Below are positions 11,483 through 20,384 of a DNA stretch of 64,000 bases, piece by piece. The notes under the pieces are model-generated. The model was not told the DNA's origin, ran no database searches, and saw nothing but the letters and a program-made list of their open reading frames with translations. Location: positions 124,001-188,000 of the forward strand of contig NZ_JAJLLW010000003.1 in NCBI RefSeq assembly GCF_020991005.1, given 5' to 3'. Position 1 is the stretch's first letter; every line of letters starts with the position of its first letter. This stretch comes from Halomonas sp. CUBES01 (GTDB lineage Bacteria; Pseudomonadota; Gammaproteobacteria; Pseudomonadales; Halomonadaceae). Position numbers and translations under genes: made by a program.

Positions 11483-12082
11483 TTAAAAATCGATGCCTCG
11501 ACGCGCCTGAAGGCCGTTGTTGAAGGCGTGGCGAACTTCCTGCATTTCGGTCACCGTATCGGCCATGGCAACAAGGTCGCGGTGAGCGTTGCGTCCGGTG
11601 ACGATCACCGTCTGTTCACGGGGACGGTTCTCGAGCGCCTTGATCACCGTGGCAATATCCAGGTAGCCAAATTTGAGCATGTAGGTGATTTCATCGAGCA
11701 CCACCAGGTAGGTGTCGGGGTCGGCCAGCATTTTCTCGGCGTCCTGCCATACCGCCTGGCACGCCTGGGTATCGGCCTCGCGGTTTTGTGTATCCCAGGT
11801 AAAGCCGGTGGCCATGATGGCAACGCTCAGGTTGGAATCTTCTTCCAGACGATTGCGCTCGCCGCACTCCCACAGACCCTTGATAAACTGCACGACGCCG
11901 ACCTTGTAACCGTAGCCAAGGGCGCGGGTCACGGTGCCCCAGGCGGCGGTCGTCTTGCCCTTGCCGTTGCCGGTGTTGATCAGCAGCAAGCCGCGCTGCT
12001 CGGTCGCCTCGGCGACCTTTTCATCGACACGCGCCTTGAGTTTCTCCATTGATGCCTTGTGGCGTGTACTGCGATCTGTCAT
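11483..12082 (-). CDS. btuR: Cob(I)yrinic acid a,c-diamide adenosyltransferase (BtuR/CobA/CobO)
   Basis: Transfers the adenosyl group of ATP to cobalt in corrinoids, giving adenosylated B12 in salvage or synthesis. The 199-residue protein has the P-loop GNGKGKTT at residues 38-45 and the family blocks VGVVQFIKG, MATGFTWDTQNREADT, VVLDEITYM and TVIVTGRNAHRDL, closely matching E. coli BtuR. A GAGGAAA ribosome binding site precedes the ATG on the minus strand. No other cobalamin genes are nearby and I do not see a B12 riboswitch upstream. It stands alone between purA and yajQ. Confidence 0.95.
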   Translation of the reverse strand: MTDRSTRHKASMEKLKARVDEKVAEATEQRGLLLINTGNGKGKTTAAWGTVTRALGYGYKVGVVQFIKGLWECGERNRLEEDSNLSVAIMATGFTWDTQNREADTQACQAVWQDAEKMLADPDTYLVVLDEITYMLKFGYLDIATVIKALENRPREQTVIVTGRNAHRDLVAMADTVTEMQEVRHAFNNGLQARRGIDF

Positions 12083-12223
12083 GCGATTTCCTCAGTGTCA
12101 AACAGCCATCTTGGTGTCCTAGCCTAAGCGATTCATTGCGTCTTGAACATCGAGGCGACCCCGCTTTTATTTCACGGTGGTGAGGGGAGAGGAAGCAATA
12201 TTAGGCGATTTGGGCGAAGAGCA

Positions 12224-12254
12224 TTGGCCGGTAGGGGGCTGGCTGCTCTAGAAT
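12224..12254 (+). promoter_or_regulatory. Possible sigma70 promoter for yajQ
   Basis: TTGGCC (12224-12229) and TAGAAT (12249-12254) are separated by 19 bp, longer than ideal. The -10 box lies 30 bp before the yajQ ATG. The hexamers are moderate matches, so this is tentative. Confidence 0.3.
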
Positions 12255-12284
12255 GGGTAGCTATGTCTTGTCAGGAATCTGTCT

Positions 12285-12770
12285 ATGCCGTCATTTGATA
12301 TTGTTTCAGAGTTCGATCAGCACGAAGCGGCGAATGCCGTCGATCAGGCCAATAGTGAAGTCCAGTCGCGTTTTGATTTCAAAGGGGTGGATGCCTCGTT
12401 CAGCCTCGAAAAGGACACGGTTCAGTTGGAGGCAGAGGTTGACTTTCAGCTCAAGCAGATGCTGGACGTGCTGCGTAATCGGTTAATTGCACGTGGCATC
12501 GACGCGCGCTGCATGGATATCAAGGATCCCGTTCTTTCCGGTGTCAAAGCCCGCCAGGAAGTCGCTCTCAAGCAAGGCCTGGATCAGACCGAGGCCAAGG
12601 ACATCGTCAAGCGTATCAAGGCCAGCAAGCTGAAAGTCCAGGCACAGATCCAAGGCGAGAAAGTGCGTGTGACGGGTAAGAAACGCGACGATCTGCAAAG
12701 CGTCATGGCGTTACTGCGCGGTGAAGAAGGGCCGGAACTGCCTCTGCAGTTCGATAACTTCCGCGACTGA
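12285..12770 (+). CDS. yajQ: YajQ family nucleotide-binding protein
   Basis: YajQ (UPF0234) proteins have two RNP-like alpha/beta domains; family members bind cyclic di-GMP or nucleotides and some act as transcriptional co-regulators of virulence. The 161-residue protein matches throughout: [11 protein letters not shown] at the start, [25 protein letters not shown], and the C-terminal FDNFRD ending. AGGA lies 9 nt before the ATG. The role in this organism is unknown. It is divergent from btuR over a 202 bp gap and followed by pepN after 64 bp. Confidence 0.93.
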   Translation: MPSFDIVSEFDQHEAANAVDQANSEVQSRFDFKGVDASFSLEKDTVQLEAEVDFQLKQMLDVLRNRLIARGIDARCMDIKDPVLSGVKARQEVALKQGLDQTEAKDIVKRIKASKLKVQAQIQGEKVRVTGKKRDDLQSVMALLRGEEGPELPLQFDNFRD

Positions 12771-12834
12771 GCCCACGCGCTTACCGTTTCCTTAACGCCG
12801 ATAACAACAGCACCGACCATAGGAGTTTCGCATC

Positions 12835-15465
12835 ATGTCTGATCCGCAGCCGGTTTATTTAAGCGATTACCAGCCCCCCGCCTATCGGGTGACTCATACC
12901 GAGCTGACGTTTGATCTTGACCCTGCCAATACCCTCGTCACCGCGCGGCTGCATATCGAGCGGCGGGCCACCGCCGATGCCGATACGCCGCTGATCCTTG
13001 ACGGTGAGCAACTCACCCTTCGCTCGCTGTCGATTGACGGCACGCCGCTTGCAGAGAACGCCTATCAGGTCGGCGACGAAGGCCTGCGGATCGAACGGGT
13101 ACCGGCGTGCTTCGTGCTGGACAGTGAGGTGGTGCTGGCCCCAGAGGACAACACCGCGCTGGAAGGCCTCTACCAGTCCAATGGCATGTTCTGTACCCAG
13201 TGCGAAGCCGAGGGGTTTCGTCGCATCACCTTTTACCCGGATCGTCCGGACGTCATGTCGACGTTTACCGTGACGGTGATCGGCGATCGCCGGCGCGAGC
13301 CGATTCTGCTTGCCAACGGCAACCCGGTCGAGCAGGGCGAGCGTCCGGATGGCCGCCACTATGCCATCTGGGAAGACCCGCACCCCAAGCCCTGCTACCT
13401 ATTTGCCCTGGTCGCCGGGGATCTGCATAAGGTGGAAGACCATTTCACCACCCAGTCCGGGCGAGACGTCACCCTGCAGCTGTGGGTGGAAGGGGAGAAC
13501 CTGCAGAAAACCGACCATGCCATGGGCTCGCTCAAGCGTGCCATGGCGTGGGACGAGCAGGTCTACGGACGCGAATACGATCTGGACCTGTTCATGATCG
13601 TGGCGGTCAACGACTTCAACATGGGGGCCATGGAGAACAAGGGCCTCAATATCTTCAACTCGGCGGCGGTGCTGGCCCACCCGGATACCGCCACCGACGC
13701 CGCCTTTCAGACCGTCGAAGGCATCGTGGCCCACGAGTACTTTCACAACTGGTCGGGGAACCGGGTGACCTGCCGGGACTGGTTTCAGCTGTCCCTGAAA
13801 GAGGGCTTTACGGTTTTTCGTGACCAGTGCTTCTCGGCCGAGACCAACTCTGCCCCGGTGAAGCGGATTCAGGACGTGTCGTTTTTCCGTACGGCGCAGT
13901 TCGCCGAGGACGCGGGTCCCACGGCCCATCCGGTGCGCCCCGATCATTACATTGAAATCACCAATTTCTACACCCTGACGATTTATGAAAAGGGCGCCGA
14001 GATCGTCCGAATGCTGCGCAACCTGGTCGGCTGGGACGCCTTTCGCCAGGGCGCAGACCGCTACTTCGAGCGCTTTGACGGACAGGCCGTCACCATTGAG
14101 GATTTCGTCGACTGCATGGCGGAAGCCTCGGGGCTTGACCTGAGCCAGTTCATGCGCTGGTACGATCAGGCCGGGACGCCCGAGATCGATGCCCACGGCG
14201 AGTACGACTACGCCCACGGCGAATACCACCTGACGCTGCGTCAGCGAACCCCTGCCACGCCCGGACAGGTGGACAAGCAGCCGCTGCATATCCCGGTCGC
14301 CATGGGGCTGGTAGGCACCAAGTCAGGACAGGATCTGAGGCTTACCCTGGACGGCGAAAAGCTCGGTAAAGACGCGGTGATTCACCTCCGCGAAGACGAA
14401 CAGACGTTTGTGTTTACCGATGTGGCCGAAGCCCCGGTTCCCTCACTGCTGCGCCACTTTTCTGCCCCGGTAAAGCTGCATTTCCCTTATTCCCGTGAAG
14501 ATCTGGCCTTTCTGCTGACCCAGGACAGCGACGGCTTCAACCGCTGGGATGCCGGGCAAGGCCTGGCAATGTTAGCACTTGACGACCTGATCGCCGCTCA
14601 CCGCAACGGCGTCGAGAAGGTCATGGATGGCCGTGTGGTCGATGCGTTCCGCGCGCTGCTGGCCAGTGAGCCGGCGGACAAGGCGGTGCTTGCCGAAATG
14701 CTCACGCTGCCTTCCGAGGCGTACATCGCCGAGCAGCAGCCGATTGTCGACGTCGACGCCATTCATGCCGCGCGGGAGTTCGTGCGCCAGTCGCTGGCGA
14801 TGGCGCTGCGCGATGAGTTCATGGCGACCTTTGAGGCCAATCGCTCCAGTGAGCCTTATGCACCGACGCCGGAGCAGATTGCCCAGCGAAGCTTGAAGAA
14901 TGTAGCGCTCAGCTACCTGATGTCGATTGAAGATGAGCAGGGCGTGGCGCTGTGCGAAGGCCAGTTTGCGGCTAACCACAACATGACCGACGTGCGCCAC
15001 GCCCTGACATTGCTGGTGCACAGCGACCGCGATGATCTGGCGACGCCGGCGCTCAAGACCTTCGGTGAAAAGTGGGCCCATGACCCGCTGGTCATGGATC
15101 AGTGGTTTACCATCCAGGTGTCCCGGCCGCAGGCGGATGTGCTCGAGCGGGTGAAATACCTGATGGCGCATCCCGCCTTCTCGCTGAAAAACCCCAACCG
15201 CGTACGCGCACTGATTGGTGCCTTTGCGCAAAATCGGGTGAATTTCCACCGTTTGGACGGCGAGGGGTACGCCTTGCTCGCCGATGTGGTGATCGAGCTG
15301 AATCGCCTGAACCCGGAAATTGCCGCGCGTTTGATCACGCCGCTCACCCGCTGGCAGCGTTTCGATGAAACCCGCCAGGATCTGATGCGGTCACAGCTGG
15401 AGCGTATTCAACGCGAACCGCTATCAAGCAACGTTTACGAGGTGGTCGAAAAGGCGCTGGCATGA
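12835..15465 (+). CDS. pepN: Aminopeptidase N (M1 zinc metalloprotease)
   Basis: Cytosolic zinc aminopeptidase that removes N-terminal residues from peptides in the last steps of protein turnover. The 876-residue protein has the GAMEN exopeptidase motif at 264-268 and the zinc site HEYFHNW from residue 300, with the third ligand glutamate about 20 residues later in LKEGFTVFRDQ. The size and the start (YLSDYQPPAYRVTHTELTFDLDP) match the E. coli-type PepN with a long C-terminal helical domain. AGGAG lies about 8 nt before the ATG. The short gap from yajQ suggests possible co-transcription. Confidence 0.97.
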   Translation: MSDPQPVYLSDYQPPAYRVTHTELTFDLDPANTLVTARLHIERRATADADTPLILDGEQLTLRSLSIDGTPLAENAYQVGDEGLRIERVPACFVLDSEVVLAPEDNTALEGLYQSNGMFCTQCEAEGFRRITFYPDRPDVMSTFTVTVIGDRRREPILLANGNPVEQGERPDGRHYAIWEDPHPKPCYLFALVAGDLHKVEDHFTTQSGRDVTLQLWVEGENLQKTDHAMGSLKRAMAWDEQVYGREYDLDLFMIVAVNDFNMGAMENKGLNIFNSAAVLAHPDTATDAAFQTVEGIVAHEYFHNWSGNRVTCRDWFQLSLKEGFTVFRDQCFSAETNSAPVKRIQDVSFFRTAQFAEDAGPTAHPVRPDHYIEITNFYTLTIYEKGAEIVRMLRNLVGWDAFRQGADRYFERFDGQAVTIEDFVDCMAEASGLDLSQFMRWYDQAGTPEIDAHGEYDYAHGEYHLTLRQRTPATPGQVDKQPLHIPVAMGLVGTKSGQDLRLTLDGEKLGKDAVIHLREDEQTFVFTDVAEAPVPSLLRHFSAPVKLHFPYSREDLAFLLTQDSDGFNRWDAGQGLAMLALDDLIAAHRNGVEKVMDGRVVDAFRALLASEPADKAVLAEMLTLPSEAYIAEQQPIVDVDAIHAAREFVRQSLAMALRDEFMATFEANRSSEPYAPTPEQIAQRSLKNVALSYLMSIEDEQGVALCEGQFAANHNMTDVRHALTLLVHSDRDDLATPALKTFGEKWAHDPLVMDQWFTIQVSRPQADVLERVKYLMAHPAFSLKNPNRVRALIGAFAQNRVNFHRLDGEGYALLADVVIELNRLNPEIAARLITPLTRWQRFDETRQDLMRSQLERIQREPLSSNVYEVVEKALA

Positions 15466-15501
15466 TCAGCCCGATGGAGCGATAACCAAAAGGACATCTT
15501 A

Positions 15502-16461
15502 GTGACGACACCACAAAAGCGTTTTTTACTTATCGTCAATGGTAAATCCGCCGGTAATGCGGCGCTACGTGAAGCAGTGGTTGAGCAGCGCAAGGCAGGG
15601 GTTCCGATCAGCGTCCGGGTAACATGGGAAGCAGGCGATGCCGTCTACTTTGCCGAGGCGGCCGCCGGCATGGAGATCACCCATGTGATTGCCTGCGGCG
15701 GTGACGGCACCGTCAATGAGGTGATGAACGGGCTAATGCGCCTGGTGCCGTCGCGGCGGCCCGCCCTGGGGATTGTGCCCATGGGGAGTGCCAATGACTT
15801 TGCCACTTCGGTGGGCTTGCCGCTGGAGCCGCATGACGCGCTCGCGGCGGCGTTGACGCTGGCTGACTATCCCATTGACGTCGTCAAGCTGAGTGCCGAG
15901 CGCGACAGTGATGCGGTGACTCGCTACTACGTGAACATGATGACGGGTGGCTTTGGCGCCGAAATTACCTCGTCGACCCCCAAAATGCTCAAGCGCATGT
16001 TGGGCGGCGGGGCCTATTCGTTGATGGGGGCGGTGAAGGCATGGCGTCATCGCAGCTATCGTGGCACGCTACACTGGGCCGATCAGGAAGAATCCGCCTC
16101 GCTGCTGCTGCTGGCGATTGGCAACGGCCGCCAGTCCGGGGGCGGCCAGGTGCTGGCGCCCAACGCTAAACTGGACGATGGTCTACTGGACGTGCTGGTC
16201 GTAAAGGATTTTGTCACCGCCACGGCGGTGCCTGACCTGGTCAGCGAGCTGCAGGATTTTCCAGGCGCTGGCCGCTTTGTCCGCTACGTATCGGTGGAGG
16301 CGCTCAGCGTCACGACGCTGCCCGATGACCCACCCTGGCCGCTGACGCTGGATGGCGAAGCGTGCCACTACCGACGCTTCTGCGCCGAGATCGTGCCGTT
16401 GGCGATCCGCGCGGTACTGCCCGATAACTGTCCGCTGCTGTCGTCGGCGGATCAGGACTGA
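15502..16461 (+). CDS. YegS-like lipid kinase (diacylglycerol kinase catalytic domain)
   Basis: Member of the DAGK catalytic family related to YegS, which phosphorylates lipids such as phosphatidylglycerol or diacylglycerol with ATP. The 319-residue protein starts at GTG 15502, preceded by AAGGA at about 7 nt. It has the NGKSAGN loop at 13-19, the nucleotide-binding GGDGTVNEVMNGL beginning at residue 66, GIVPMGSANDFA, and a C-terminal beta-sandwich with LDGEACHY. Substrate cannot be decided from sequence. It follows pepN after 36 bp and precedes a lipoprotein gene. Confidence 0.88.
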   Translation: MTTPQKRFLLIVNGKSAGNAALREAVVEQRKAGVPISVRVTWEAGDAVYFAEAAAGMEITHVIACGGDGTVNEVMNGLMRLVPSRRPALGIVPMGSANDFATSVGLPLEPHDALAAALTLADYPIDVVKLSAERDSDAVTRYYVNMMTGGFGAEITSSTPKMLKRMLGGGAYSLMGAVKAWRHRSYRGTLHWADQEESASLLLLAIGNGRQSGGGQVLAPNAKLDDGLLDVLVVKDFVTATAVPDLVSELQDFPGAGRFVRYVSVEALSVTTLPDDPPWPLTLDGEACHYRRFCAEIVPLAIRAVLPDNCPLLSSADQD

Positions 16462-16521
16462 GGCAGCATTGGCAAACGGTTATGGATGCAATGAGGAGCA
16501 AACATTGAGGAGACAACATTA

Positions 16522-17232
16522 ATGGCTAACCGCGTTTGGCTACCCGTACTCGCCGCTGCCATGCTGGTCATCAGCGGCTGTGGCGACAGCGCAGAGACAT
16601 CTGACGTCAATCAGGAGGAGGCGGCGTCATCGTCAACCGATACCGAATCAGCTGCAGTGTCGAACAGCGACGATGACAATGCGCCTGCGGTGTCCTCAGA
16701 CAGCGACACTGACAGCAGCGCAGCGGATAGCGACGCGGTCGAGTCCCGTCAGGCGGAAGAGGAACTGGCGCGCGCCGAGGCGCTGGAAGATGAAGACGCC
16801 GAGCAGGAAACCGCGCCGCAACCCGAAGAGGTCGAGGCCGATGAAGAGACCCTGGCGGCTGACCCTGAAGAGGTGTTGGAAGAAGGTGGAGCCATGCCCG
16901 GTGAAGCGACGCGCTCGGATGTGGATGACATCATTGCCGAGACCGAACGCCGCTTCGAGGAGGCGCAGCAGCGACTGGAAGAGCAGTTTCAGGAAGTCGA
17001 ACAGCAGGCGCCCATCACTGACACCATCAGCGAAGAAGAGATGGACGAGCGCTGGGAATTCGACAGCAGCCTGCCGGAATCGGCGCGCAGTGAAGAAAGC
17101 AACCGCGGCAGCGATGTCGATGCGCTGATCGAAGATACCGAACGTCGTTTTGAAGAGGCCGAGCAGCGTCTCAATGAACAGTTTGAGGCGATCGAAGAGG
17201 AGCGACCCGAGAACCTGATCGGGGAGGAGTAG
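16522..17232 (+). CDS. Acidic lipoprotein with two internal helical repeats, unknown function
   Basis: I do not recognise the family. The 236-residue product has a lipoprotein signal peptide with lipobox ISGC and the only cysteine at position 20. Residues 21-130 are a highly acidic, Ser/Asp/Glu-rich low-complexity stretch. Two copies of a 29-residue motif follow at 132-160 and 197-225, both containing TERRFEEA and EQF; 20 of 29 positions are identical. The motifs look like amphipathic helices or coiled coil. The position-2 residue after Cys is Gly, so outer-membrane sorting is plausible. AGGAGA lies 11 nt before the ATG. It is followed by a terminator belonging to the convergent csp gene. Confidence 0.75.
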   Translation: MANRVWLPVLAAAMLVISGCGDSAETSDVNQEEAASSSTDTESAAVSNSDDDNAPAVSSDSDTDSSAADSDAVESRQAEEELARAEALEDEDAEQETAPQPEEVEADEETLAADPEEVLEEGGAMPGEATRSDVDDIIAETERRFEEAQQRLEEQFQEVEQQAPITDTISEEEMDERWEFDSSLPESARSEESNRGSDVDALIEDTERRFEEAEQRLNEQFEAIEEERPENLIGEE

Positions 17233-17265
17233 TCGGCAGGGCGGAGAAAAGCAGACGCTGGGAAA

Positions 17266-17294
17266 TTAAAAAGGCCCGCTGTGAAGCGGGCCTT
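17266..17294 (-). terminator. Rho-independent terminator for csp
   Basis: AAGGCCCGCT and AGCGGGCCTT form a perfect 10 bp stem with a 4 nt loop. On the minus strand the stem is followed by TTTTTAATTT, so it terminates the cold-shock gene; it may also stop the plus-strand lipoprotein transcript, although no T run follows on that side. Confidence 0.85.
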
Positions 17295-17308
17295 GTGCGT
17301 CGAGGCGA

Positions 17309-17512
17309 TTACGCAACGCGGATGTTGGAAGCCTGAAGGCCTTTCTTGCCCTGAGTCACCTCAAAGCTGACTTTCTGACCGTCCTGCAGGGACTTGAAGC
17401 CCTCCGCTTGAATTTCGGAGAAGTGGGCAAACAAATCATCACCGCCGTCATCGGGAGAGATGAAGCCGTAACCTTTGGTATCGTTGAACCACTTGACAGT
17501 GCCAGTTGCCAT
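17309..17512 (-). CDS. Cold-shock domain protein (CspA family)
   Basis: Small OB-fold nucleic-acid chaperone that melts RNA structure. The 67-residue protein has the RNP1 motif KGYGFI (13-18) and RNP2 motif LFAHF (27-31), and the family ending SNIRVA. AAGGAAA lies upstream on the minus strand. About 130 bp separate it from the divergent exporter gene, enough for the long 5' leader typical of cold-induced csp genes. The sequence alone does not show whether it is cold-induced or constitutive. Confidence 0.95.
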   Translation of the reverse strand: MATGTVKWFNDTKGYGFISPDDGGDDLFAHFSEIQAEGFKSLQDGQKVSFEVTQGKKGLQASNIRVA

Positions 17513-17644
17513 TTTCCATTTCCTTAACGAGCTTAATGATCAGACGGGATGCATTTCGAACCCGTCAATTTCACTCTAGATGCAAAAAAACCGATCGTCC
17601 AGTCATAATGCACGGATTCTTTTCCACTTCATGAGCGCTTGAAA

Positions 17645-18301
17645 ATGATGCCTTTTAGCCTGATCGATGCACAGTTTCTGCCGTTTGTCGTCGCCATTAC
17701 GCTGCTATCGGTGACCCCTGGAGTCGATACGCTGCTGGTGATTCGCAATACGGCCCGAGGCGGCTTTCGCGATGGGGTGGTCACCAGCATGGCGATCTGT
17801 AGCGGACTGTTTGTGCATGCCACCATCTCGGCGATGGGGATCTCGCTGATCCTGCTGCAGTCCGCCTGGGCGTTTCATGCCTTGAAGCTGGTGGGGGCAG
17901 GGTATCTGATCTGGCTGGGCGTAGGCAGCCTGTTGGCAGCGAGACGCGGGCAGCCGCTGCCGGTCAAGGGAGTAATGACCGATGCCGCCGCCGTACCGCT
18001 TTGGCAGTCGCTCAAGGAGGGCTTCCTGTCCAATGTGCTCAACCCAAAGACGGTGGTGTTTTACATGGCTTTTCTACCGCAGTTCATTGCCCCGAGCGAC
18101 CCGGCCCTGGTCAAGTCGTTGTGGCTGGCGGGCGTGCACTTCGTGATCGCCAATATCTGGCAGATCGGCGTGGTGGTGATGGTCGGCAGCGCCGGTAAAT
18201 GGCTGGCCAGTGCACGTTTTGCGCAGACCCTTAATGCCATGACCGGCGCTGTCTTGGTCGTGCTGGGGATACGCCTGGCGTTCTCCCAACGCCCGCTCTA
18301 G
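17645..18301 (+). CDS. LysE/RhtB family amino acid exporter
   Basis: Inner-membrane transporter of the LysE/RhtB superfamily, which exports amino acids such as lysine, threonine or homoserine. The 218-residue protein has about six hydrophobic segments, the family signature TPGVDTLLVIRNTARGG near the N terminus, and LSNVLNPKTVVFYMAFLPQF in the middle. ATG 17645 and ATG 17648 are both possible starts; a TTG at 17639 is also in frame. There is no strong ribosome binding site. It is divergent from csp and convergent with slt. Substrate is not predictable. Confidence 0.88.
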   Translation: MMPFSLIDAQFLPFVVAITLLSVTPGVDTLLVIRNTARGGFRDGVVTSMAICSGLFVHATISAMGISLILLQSAWAFHALKLVGAGYLIWLGVGSLLAARRGQPLPVKGVMTDAAAVPLWQSLKEGFLSNVLNPKTVVFYMAFLPQFIAPSDPALVKSLWLAGVHFVIANIWQIGVVVMVGSAGKWLASARFAQTLNAMTGAVLVVLGIRLAFSQRPL

Positions 18302-18352
18302 TGGTTCGTGATAGACGCAACGCTGTTGGGCGATGGCTTTATCCCGTCGGTA

Positions 18353-20287
18353 TCAGTTGCGCGCTACCAGGGCGTGGTCGTAACGCACCTGCTTTTCACC
18401 CTCACTCAGCAGGGTGACGCCGTCACTCGAGCCGTTGGCAAGGCTTTCAAAGATGGCGCGATAGGCTAGCACGGCCTGGACGTAGTTGCGGGTTTCGCGG
18501 TACGGGATACGCTCCACAAAGAGGTCAAAAGCCTCGATGCTATTGTCTCCCAGCCAGCGATCCACGCGCCCGGGGCCCGCGTTATAGGCGGCGGTCGCGG
18601 CTAGCCGATTGCCCTGGTAGCGCTGTAGCTTGTCGCGCAGGTAAGTGCTGCCCAGGCGAATGTTGAGTTCCGGGTCCAGTACGCCGTAGAGGCCGGGGTC
18701 CTCGAGCCCGATCTCACGGCTCACCTGGGCGGCGGTACCTGGCATTAGCTGCATCAGCCCACGGGCGCCGGCCGGCGACAGGGCATTGGCGTTATAGGCG
18801 CTTTCACGGCGCGTGATGGCCATCAGCAGGTAAGGGTCAACCCCGCTGAGGCGCCCCCAGTGGATGAAGTCATCGTGATAGGCCTGGGGGAAGCGCCATT
18901 CGAGAGCGTCCCACATGCCCGCTGCAATGGTGGTCTGCACCAGCCGGGCATGCCAGTCTTGGGCGGCGGCAAAGTCCGCCAGCGCCCGGGCTTCTTCGGT
19001 GGATGCCTGCTGCACCGCATGCAGCCATTCGCTGTTGGCCAGGCCGTCTTCGCCGATGCGCATCAACGCCTGGGTGCGCTGGACGACCGGCAGTTCGGCA
19101 ATACGCTGCCGTGAGGCCTCATCGAAATAGAAGCGTTCGTTGTTCAGGGCCAGGGGCTGACCCAGGCGCTCTGCGGCGGCAAAGCCGTAAAAACTGCGTT
19201 CGTCGGCGGCCTGTTGAAAATGCGTTGCCGCGGCGTCCTGATTGCCTAGCTGATCGTTGGCGCGGGCCAGCCAGTATTGCCAGCGAGCCTCCTGCTGCTG
19301 GTCGCCGGGCATCCGGGTAATCCACTGGCGTACGTTCTCCCACTGGCGCGCCTGAAGCGCGCGGCGAACGCGCAGCTCGAACACCCGCTCGCTGTCGAGA
19401 CGAGGCAGCACGCTGTCCACCCAGGCCATCGAATCGGGGACTTCACGCACCAGCACATAGTAGGCCAGCGCTTCCTCGATGCGTTGCTGATCACTGGGTA
19501 GCAGGCGCAAGCGATCATCCAGAGTGCGCCAGTAGGCGAAGGCCTGCGAGGTATCTTCCTGGATAAGACGCTGCATGCCTGCCTGATAAAAGGGGCTGGT
19601 TGCGGCGCATTCGGGGCCCAGGCAGGTGGGCGAGCTCAACAGTTTCTCGGGATCGCTGTCGGCCGCTTCATAGGTATCGATAGCGGTTTGCCAGGCGCCG
19701 CTCAGTTGGTCACTCAGGTAGTCGGCCAGGCGGGTGTTGTCCGCCTGCCAGGCGAGCATCAGGCGATCCCAGACCGCTTCATCGTCGATGGTGCCATTGG
19801 CTCTCAAGCGCTCAAACAGTGTGTCGCAGGCGCTGGGCTGCGATTGTGCCACCGTCCACAGGCGCAGGCCCGCGTCTGCTGCTTGCTGCGGGGCGCTATC
19901 AAAGTGCGCCGTGTGATAATAGCACTGCCTGGCGGTCCCGCTGGGCTCGCCGTCGCTGACCGCGCGAACATCGCCAAATTGGCCGGCGTCGCCGTAGCGT
20001 TCGATCGCCTGGCCGCGCAGCCATTCACCCAGCGGCGAATCGCGATGAACATCGACGTAGCGGTTGACCGCGTCGGGTGACAGATCCGGCAGCTGGCCGC
20101 GCAGGCGGTGGTAAGTCACATAGCCGCTTAACGGGTGGTCTGCGATCGCGGCCATGTCGATGCGATCCCACTGCTGATTGCGCGCGGCCTCGAGTGCGTC
20201 GCGCAATGCGCTGTCGCTGGCAGCCCAGGACAGGTTCGGCAGGCAAGCCATGAAAGCGATGGAGAATACGCGGGCGGTGCGGGGCAT
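18353..20287 (-). CDS. slt: Soluble lytic murein transglycosylase Slt
   Basis: Periplasmic enzyme that cleaves MurNAc-GlcNAc bonds of peptidoglycan with formation of 1,6-anhydromuramic acid. The 644-residue protein has a signal peptide (cleavage likely after SWA or WAA), a long alpha-helical superhelix (U and L domains, about 25-460) and a C-terminal SLT catalytic domain with the general acid E495 in RRESAYN, then SPAGARGLMQLMP and AAYNAGPGRV. Length matches the Slt70 class. It is divergent from the DUF1232 gene over 97 bp containing a 9 bp inverted repeat. Confidence 0.94.
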   Translation of the reverse strand: MPRTARVFSIAFMACLPNLSWAASDSALRDALEAARNQQWDRIDMAAIADHPLSGYVTYHRLRGQLPDLSPDAVNRYVDVHRDSPLGEWLRGQAIERYGDAGQFGDVRAVSDGEPSGTARQCYYHTAHFDSAPQQAADAGLRLWTVAQSQPSACDTLFERLRANGTIDDEAVWDRLMLAWQADNTRLADYLSDQLSGAWQTAIDTYEAADSDPEKLLSSPTCLGPECAATSPFYQAGMQRLIQEDTSQAFAYWRTLDDRLRLLPSDQQRIEEALAYYVLVREVPDSMAWVDSVLPRLDSERVFELRVRRALQARQWENVRQWITRMPGDQQQEARWQYWLARANDQLGNQDAAATHFQQAADERSFYGFAAAERLGQPLALNNERFYFDEASRQRIAELPVVQRTQALMRIGEDGLANSEWLHAVQQASTEEARALADFAAAQDWHARLVQTTIAAGMWDALEWRFPQAYHDDFIHWGRLSGVDPYLLMAITRRESAYNANALSPAGARGLMQLMPGTAAQVSREIGLEDPGLYGVLDPELNIRLGSTYLRDKLQRYQGNRLAATAAYNAGPGRVDRWLGDNSIEAFDLFVERIPYRETRNYVQAVLAYRAIFESLANGSSDGVTLLSEGEKQVRYDHALVARN

Positions 20288-20303
20288 GATGCTTCCTCGA
20301 TAC

Positions 20304-20366
20304 GGCGTTCGGCCACCTGGGGAGAATGAACTATTCTAACGCGAGCGATTCTGACAACCGAACGCC
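20304..20366. repeat. Spaced 9 bp inverted repeat between slt and DUF1232 gene
   Basis: GGCGTTCGG at 20304-20312 is the exact reverse complement of CCGAACGCC at 20358-20366. The arms flank most of the divergent intergenic region. They could be operator half-sites for one regulator acting on both genes, or coincidence. Confidence 0.5.
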
Positions 20367-20384
20367 TTAGAGGATTCACTACTG

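Noticed and set aside
12142..12162. Sigma32-like CTTGAA and CCCC upstream of yajQ
   Set aside because: The spacing is 11 bp instead of 13-14 and the second box reads CCCCGC rather than CCCCAT, so it does not meet the consensus.
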